DNA from: Streptomyces lilacinus
GTDB lineage: Bacteria; Actinomycetota; Actinomycetes; Streptomycetales; Streptomycetaceae
Direction of reading: 5' to 3'
Assembly: GCA_000715685.1 (NCBI GenBank)
Contig: KL569483.1
Location: 13,457-20,539 of the forward strand
Length of the DNA stretch: 7,083 bases
Below the pieces are notes generated by a model, which was not told where the DNA came from, did not search any database, and was given only the letters and a program-made list of their open reading frames with translations. Below are positions 4,077-7,083 of the stretch, piece by piece (within the stretch, counting starts at the first letter, position 1; every line of letters starts with the position of its first letter). The translations under genes and the position numbers were made by a program.

Positions 4077-5081
4077 TCACTGCGATGACGACCGAGCGTA
4101 GTCAGGCCGCTTCGCCGGGCGCAAGGCGTCCACAATGATCTTCTCAGACCGGGAGACGGTGACGACGGCCTGCTCCTTCTCCAGAGTCTGCACAACACCA
4201 CCGGGGATGTTCAGCGCGGGCTCCAGGTCCTGAGGCCTGCCGATGACCTTGAACTTATAGGGCTGGGACACCTTTTTGCCATCGATCTCCACCTTTCCGG
4301 CGGAGCCGGAGAAGTAGGTGTCCGCGGCGATCCGCACATCGTTGATCTGGATCGCCTCCGCGCCCGCGGCCCTCAACTCCTGGATGGCGTCCAGCAGCTT
4401 GTCCGCCTCGACCGCGCCCTTGGGATCGCTCACCGTGAGCTCGATGCCCGGTCCCTGGGCGGCCGACGTGCCCGCGAGGATGCCGAGCTGCTCCTCCTTC
4501 TGCGCGGTCTGCTTGCGCGCCTCGGCCGCCTGGTTGGAGCTGCTCTCCAGCTCCGCCCGCTGGTTCTCCAGCCGTCGCTTCTCGTCCTCGAGCCGCTTGG
4601 TGCGGTTGTCCAGCTCGTCGAGGATGCGGACGAGGTCCTCCTGGCGGGCGCCGCGCAGGGCGCTGTTGTCGCTCGTCGACCGGACCTGAATGGCCAGGCC
4701 CAGGCCCAGGACGCACAGCAGCACCGCCACGGTGAGCTGGGCCCGCGTCAGCCTGGGGGGCCACAGGCCGTTCTTCAGCCGTTGACGTCCCGTCAACGGC
4801 GCGGGCGGCACGGCTTCTTCCGACGGGGGGACGGGCCCGGGCACGGGCTCCCCCGCAGGCTCGGGCCGGGGCTCGGGCTCGGGGCCGGCCTCGGGCCGTT
4901 CCGGCTTCTCCTCGGGCTGCCCCTCGTGACCCTCCGCCGGCTTCTCCGCGCGCGGCTCCCCGGCCGGCGCCGGCGGCTCCGGACGTTCCGGCCGCTTGCC
5001 CTCCTCGGGCCCCCGGGGTTCCTGAGGTCCCTGCGGCTCGCCCGGCTTTCCGTTCTTGTCCGGCGTGTCCTCGGTGCTCAT
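4077..5081 (-). CDS. DUF881 membrane protein (YlxW/Rv1825-like) with Pro/Glu-rich N-terminal tail
   Basis: The 334-residue single-pass protein starts at ATG 5079-5081, with GAGG about 6 nt upstream. Upstream codons in frame overlap Sbp and are not used. Residues 1-95 are an extreme Pro/Glu/Gly/Lys low-complexity tail, predicted cytoplasmic and disordered. Residues 116-133 (LTVAVLLCVLGLGLAIQV) form the membrane helix. Residues 145-199 are a charged coiled coil (ILDELDNRTKRLEDEKRRLE). About 200-320 is the DUF881 core, outside the membrane: LAGTSAAQGPGIELTVSD, ELRAAGAEAIQINDVRI, then GKKVSQPYKFKVIGRP. The biochemical function of DUF881 is unknown. In Bacillus, related ylx genes sit beside sbp and ftsAZ, which suggests an envelope or division role. 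The gene is 7 nt after Sbp and is the last of the three-gene membrane operon. It is a paralogue of the DUF881 gene at 5418-6299. Confidence 0.9.
   Translation of the reverse strand: MSTEDTPDKNGKPGEPQGPQEPRGPEEGKRPERPEPPAPAGEPRAEKPAEGHEGQPEEKPERPEAGPEPEPRPEPAGEPVPGPVPPSEEAVPPAPLTGRQRLKNGLWPPRLTRAQLTVAVLLCVLGLGLAIQVRSTSDNSALRGARQEDLVRILDELDNRTKRLEDEKRRLENQRAELESSSNQAAEARKQTAQKEEQLGILAGTSAAQGPGIELTVSDPKGAVEADKLLDAIQELRAAGAEAIQINDVRIAADTYFSGSAGKVEIDGKKVSQPYKFKVIGRPQDLEPALNIPGGVVQTLEKEQAVVTVSRSEKIIVDALRPAKRPDYARSSSQ
4778..4800. repeat. Perfect 10-bp inverted repeat inside the DUF881 gene
   Basis: GCCGTTGACG (4778-4787) and CGTCAACGGC (4791-4800) are exact reverse complements separated by TCC. The repeat lies in codons near residues 94-101, between the Pro-rich tail and the membrane helix. 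In the mRNA it would make a stable hairpin just before the membrane segment is translated. Alternatively it could be a protein-binding dyad. Function not shown. Confidence 0.55.
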
Positions 5082-5088
5082 CGGTGCC

Positions 5089-5421
5089 TCACGCCCGGAA
5101 GATGTGCCGTCGGATGGCGGCCGCGTTGGAGAAGATACGAATGCCCAGGACGACCACGACACCGGTGGACAGCTGCGCGCCGACGCCGAGCTTGTCGCCC
5201 AGGAACACGATCAGCGCGGCCACCACGACGTTGGACAGGAAGGACACGACGAAGACCTTGTCGTCGAAGATCCCGTCCAGCATCGCCCGCAACCCGCCGA
5301 ACACCGCGTCCAGCGCCGCCACGACGGCGATGGGAAGGTAGGGCTCGACCGCCGTCGGCACCACGGGGCGGACGACCAGTCCCACCACCACTCCCACGAT
5401 GAGGCCCAATACGGCGATCAC
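5089..5421 (-). CDS. sbp: Small basic protein Sbp (DUF1290)
   Basis: This 110-residue integral membrane protein starts at GTG 5419-5421, within a GTGA overlap with the preceding DUF881 stop. AGGGAAGGG lies about 7 nt upstream. Hydrophobic segments run at about 2-17, 28-48, 55-75 and 80-97. The family core PYLPIAVVAALDAVFGGLRA (27-46), followed by VFVVSFLSN (56-64), is intact. The C-terminal end is basic (IRRHIFRA). Length and architecture are normal for DUF1290. The molecular function is unknown. In Bacillus, sbp lies directly before ftsA-ftsZ, and in Mycobacterium the homologue is Rv1824. The 4-nt overlap with one DUF881 gene and the 7-nt gap to the other imply translational coupling, so the three products probably act together in the membrane. 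Confidence 0.93.
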   Translation of the reverse strand: MIAVLGLIVGVVVGLVVRPVVPTAVEPYLPIAVVAALDAVFGGLRAMLDGIFDDKVFVVSFLSNVVVAALIVFLGDKLGVGAQLSTGVVVVLGIRIFSNAAAIRRHIFRA

Positions 5422-6299
5422 GATGTGCCCTTCCCTGGCTGTGCGGTACGTACGATCAGACTCGGCGCGGCCGGCAGCCGGACCTCGTCCTGGGCGGAAA
5501 TGCTCGCGCGGACTCCGTAGTTCTGCTGCAGCACGTGCAGGTACTGTCCGTCGGCACTGTCCTGGAAAGCGGTGCTCAGCCGCTGCCCGTTCCCGATCGC
5601 CAGCACCGTGTACGGCGGCGCCAGCGGTCTGTTGTCGACCAGTATGGCGTCACCCGCGGCCCTGATCGCCGACAGCGATGTCAGCCGCTGGCCGTTGACG
5701 GCGATGGCCTCCGCCCCGGACTGCCACAGGCCGTTCACGATGCGCTGCATGTCGCGGTCGCGCACCCGTCCGGTGTCGGAGAAGCCACTGCTCTCCCGCG
5801 GCCCGCCGCCACTGGACTTGGCCTGCTTGGCGTCATCGACGACGATCTTGACCCCGGGCCCCTGCACCTCGGTGGCACCGGCCAGCAGGGACACCAACTC
5901 GGCCTTGTCCCCGCCGTGTTTCCGCAGCACGTCGCGCTGCTTGGTGCCGACCGAGTTCCGCAGCCCGTCCACGCTCTTCTGCAGCGTGTCCGCCGCCGAG
6001 GTCTCGTTCTGGATGCGGTTGATGAGCTGCTCGCGCTCCTTGGCCAGCGTCGGTGCCGATATCCGGGCCTGCACGGCCCCCAGCGTCACCACCAGCGCGG
6101 CCAGCAGAAGCGCCGCGGCGAGCCCCAGCTTGGCCCGGAGCCTGCCCGGCAGGCCCTGACCGCCCGCCTTCCGCCGGGCCGCCGCCTCCGCGTAGCCGTC
6201 GTCGAGGCTGTGATCCATCACATTGGTCAGCAGCGACATGGAGGCATCGGGGCGCGGAGCCGGCGAAGAGGTGCTCCGAACGGGGGGCTGCTGCGACAT
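5418..6299 (-). CDS. DUF881 membrane protein, first gene of the Sbp operon
   Basis: The 293-residue single-pass membrane protein begins MSQQPPVRSTSS. The conserved MSLLTNVMDHSLDDGYAEAA (21-40) is followed by basic residues, then the membrane helix at 59-78 (LGLAAALLLAALVVTLGAVQ). A coiled coil spans about 84-130. The DUF881 core follows: LVSLLAGATEVQGPGVKIVV, GLWQSGAEAIAVNGQRL, then PLAPPYTVLAIGN. The positive-inside pattern puts the N-terminus in the cytoplasm and the core outside. Starts are ambiguous: ATG at 6308 adds three residues, and ATG at 6239 would begin at the conserved MSLLTN. None has a clear Shine-Dalgarno sequence. I chose 6299 because homologues, as recalled, carry a short Ser/Pro leader. 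It shares the DUF881 fold with the protein at 4077-5081 but has a short N-terminus and a Ser/Gly-rich insertion (KSSGGGPRESS). Function unknown. Confidence 0.88.
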   Translation of the reverse strand: MSQQPPVRSTSSPAPRPDASMSLLTNVMDHSLDDGYAEAAARRKAGGQGLPGRLRAKLGLAAALLLAALVVTLGAVQARISAPTLAKEREQLINRIQNETSAADTLQKSVDGLRNSVGTKQRDVLRKHGGDKAELVSLLAGATEVQGPGVKIVVDDAKQAKSSGGGPRESSGFSDTGRVRDRDMQRIVNGLWQSGAEAIAVNGQRLTSLSAIRAAGDAILVDNRPLAPPYTVLAIGNGQRLSTAFQDSADGQYLHVLQQNYGVRASISAQDEVRLPAAPSLIVRTAQPGKGTS

Positions 6300-6321
6300 G
6301 CCGCACATCGTCGCACGTCGG

Positions 6322-6381
6322 GGGCGCCGTCTCCCAATGGCCCCACCGGCGTGCCGGATCCGGAACCGGGGAGACGACGCC
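6322..6381 (-). terminator. Inverted repeat in the gap between the mutase-like gene and the DUF881 operon
   Basis: GGGCGCCGTCTCCC (6322-6335) and GGGAGACGACGCCC (6368-6381) pair over 14 positions. The single mismatch becomes a G-U pair in minus-strand RNA. The 32-nt interior contains the palindrome CCGGATCCGG (6354-6363). It starts about 14 nt after the stop of the mutase-like gene and probably ends that transcript. The long loop also allows a leader structure for the DUF881 operon. No clear promoter was recognised in this 96-nt gap. Confidence 0.5.
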
Positions 6382-6395
6382 CGAGGGGGCCGGGA

Positions 6396-7083
6396 TCAGC
6401 GTCCGGCGCTGTCCACGACCGCCGACCACTCGTCGAGCAGGGCCTGCGCGGACGCGTCGTCCGGCCCCTCCGCCCACAGGTGCGTCACCGCTTCCGCCGG
6501 GTCCGGCAGCACCATCACCCAGCGCCCGTCGGCTTCGACCACCCGCACGCCGTCCGTCGTGTCGACCGACCGGTCCCCGGCGGCCTCCACCACGTGCCGC
6601 ATCACCAGTCCCTTCACCGCCCACGGCGTCGCCAGGTCCCGGCGCAGCACGTGCGCCCGGGGGATCCGTGCGTCTATCTGGCTGAGCGTGAGCTGCGTAC
6701 GGGCCACCAGCCCGATGAGCCGTACGAAGGCGGCCGTGCCGTCGAAGACGCTGCTCGACTCCGGCACGATGAACCCGCCGCGCCCGTCCCCGCCGAAAAT
6801 CGTCGACTCCTGCCGGCCCACCCGGGTCAGGTCGTCCGGCGACGTCGTCGTCCACTCGACCTGCGTGCCGTGGTACGCGGCGACCTGCTCGGCGATACGG
6901 GTCGTGGTCACCGGCAGCGCCACCCGTCCGCTGCGCCGCTCGGCGGCCACCAGGTCGAGCAGCACCAGCAGGGCCCGGTCGTCCTCGACGATCCGCCCGC
7001 GCTCGTCCACCAGGGAGATCCGCTCGCCCACCGGGTCGAAGCGCACACCGAACGCGGCCCGCGCCGACGCGACGATCTCCCCC
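6396..7083 (-). CDS. Nucleotidyltransferase/phosphomannomutase-like protein, C-terminal part (5' end outside window)
   Basis: The open frame enters from the right edge and gives 228 residues ending WSAVVDSAGR. The fold signatures are those of the C-terminal half of a phosphohexomutase: FGVRFDPVGERISLVDERGR, DRALLVLLDLVAAE, then FGGDGRGGF and WVMVLPDPAEAVTHLWAEG. In Streptomyces the gene at this location encodes, as recalled, a fused mannose-1-phosphate guanylyltransferase/phosphomannomutase-like protein. The N-terminal nucleotidyltransferase cannot be seen here. The three mutase loops visible are all degraded: DPVGER for DGDADR (metal), GGDGRGG for GEMSGH (sugar) and LPDPAEA for RPSGTEP (phosphate). 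The domain is therefore probably not an active mutase and may be structural or regulatory. The codon pattern is intact, so it is not a pseudogene. Confidence 0.82.
   Translation of the reverse strand, partial: GEIVASARAAFGVRFDPVGERISLVDERGRIVEDDRALLVLLDLVAAERRSGRVALPVTTTRIAEQVAAYHGTQVEWTTTSPDDLTRVGRQESTIFGGDGRGGFIVPESSSVFDGTAAFVRLIGLVARTQLTLSQIDARIPRAHVLRRDLATPWAVKGLVMRHVVEAAGDRSVDTTDGVRVVEADGRWVMVLPDPAEAVTHLWAEGPDDASAQALLDEWSAVVDSAGR

Noticed and set aside
3887..4201. Upstream extension of the GarA-like protein to an ATG at 4201
   Set aside because: The extra 105 residues show no family similarity and would overlap the DUF881 gene. A good ribosome site precedes the GTG at 3886.

Overview
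The window comes from a very GC-rich chromosome, and almost every third codon position is G or C. The protein content points to Streptomyces or a close relative: a GarA-type FHA protein, an Rv1828/FtsR-type MerR regulator, a DUF151 nuclease, an Rv1830-type MerR regulator, a DUF881/Sbp/DUF881 membrane cluster and a fused nucleotidyltransferase/phosphomannomutase tail. All genes read on the minus strand. In transcription order, from the right end to the left, they are: the C-terminal end of a sugar-nucleotidyltransferase/phosphomannomutase-like protein, a DUF881 protein, the small basic protein Sbp (DUF1290), a second DUF881 protein, a zinc-ribbon FHA protein (GarA/OdhI family), a MerR regulator (FtsR family), a DUF151 bifunctional nuclease, a second MerR regulator (Rv1830/ResR family), and dinB (DNA polymerase IV).

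Layout. 6396-7083 is the 3' end of the mutase-like gene, followed by a hairpin-bearing gap. 4077-6299 is a tightly packed membrane operon: the first two genes overlap by 4 nt and the next pair is 7 nt apart. It ends in a hairpin. After a 190-nt gap, 1730-3886 holds the FHA, FtsR-like and DUF151 genes with 45-51 nt gaps. A Streptomyces-type dispersed hairpin sits between the FHA and FtsR-like genes. 895-1533 is the second MerR gene, which has its own good promoter and a strong terminator hairpin. 19-756 is dinB, which starts next to a close match to the PafBC DNA-damage promoter and is probably leaderless.

How the genes fit together. From recalled family knowledge, this gene order matches the mycobacterial Rv1824-Rv1830 block, except that gcvH is missing here. 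DUF881/Sbp genes also neighbour ftsA-ftsZ in Bacillus. FtsR activates ftsZ in Corynebacterium, and Rv1830 affects division in mycobacteria. GarA/OdhI is a kinase-switched inhibitor of 2-oxoglutarate metabolism. I infer that the block links kinase signalling, central metabolism and cell division or envelope growth. It is conserved core chromosome, not a mobile island.

A major caveat is that the left end is damaged by sequencing artefacts. Positions 1-18 and 421-436 are Nextera/Tn5 mosaic-end adapter. The second copy interrupts dinB, replaces roughly twenty codons and shifts the frame. This should be read as a contig-end error, not as biology. I saw no tRNA, rRNA, CRISPR array, insertion sequence or prophage. 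The most unusual biological features are the loss of all three visible active-site loops in the mutase-like domain, the N-terminal zinc ribbon and doubled SETT motif on the GarA-like protein, and the PafBC-like leaderless dinB promoter.
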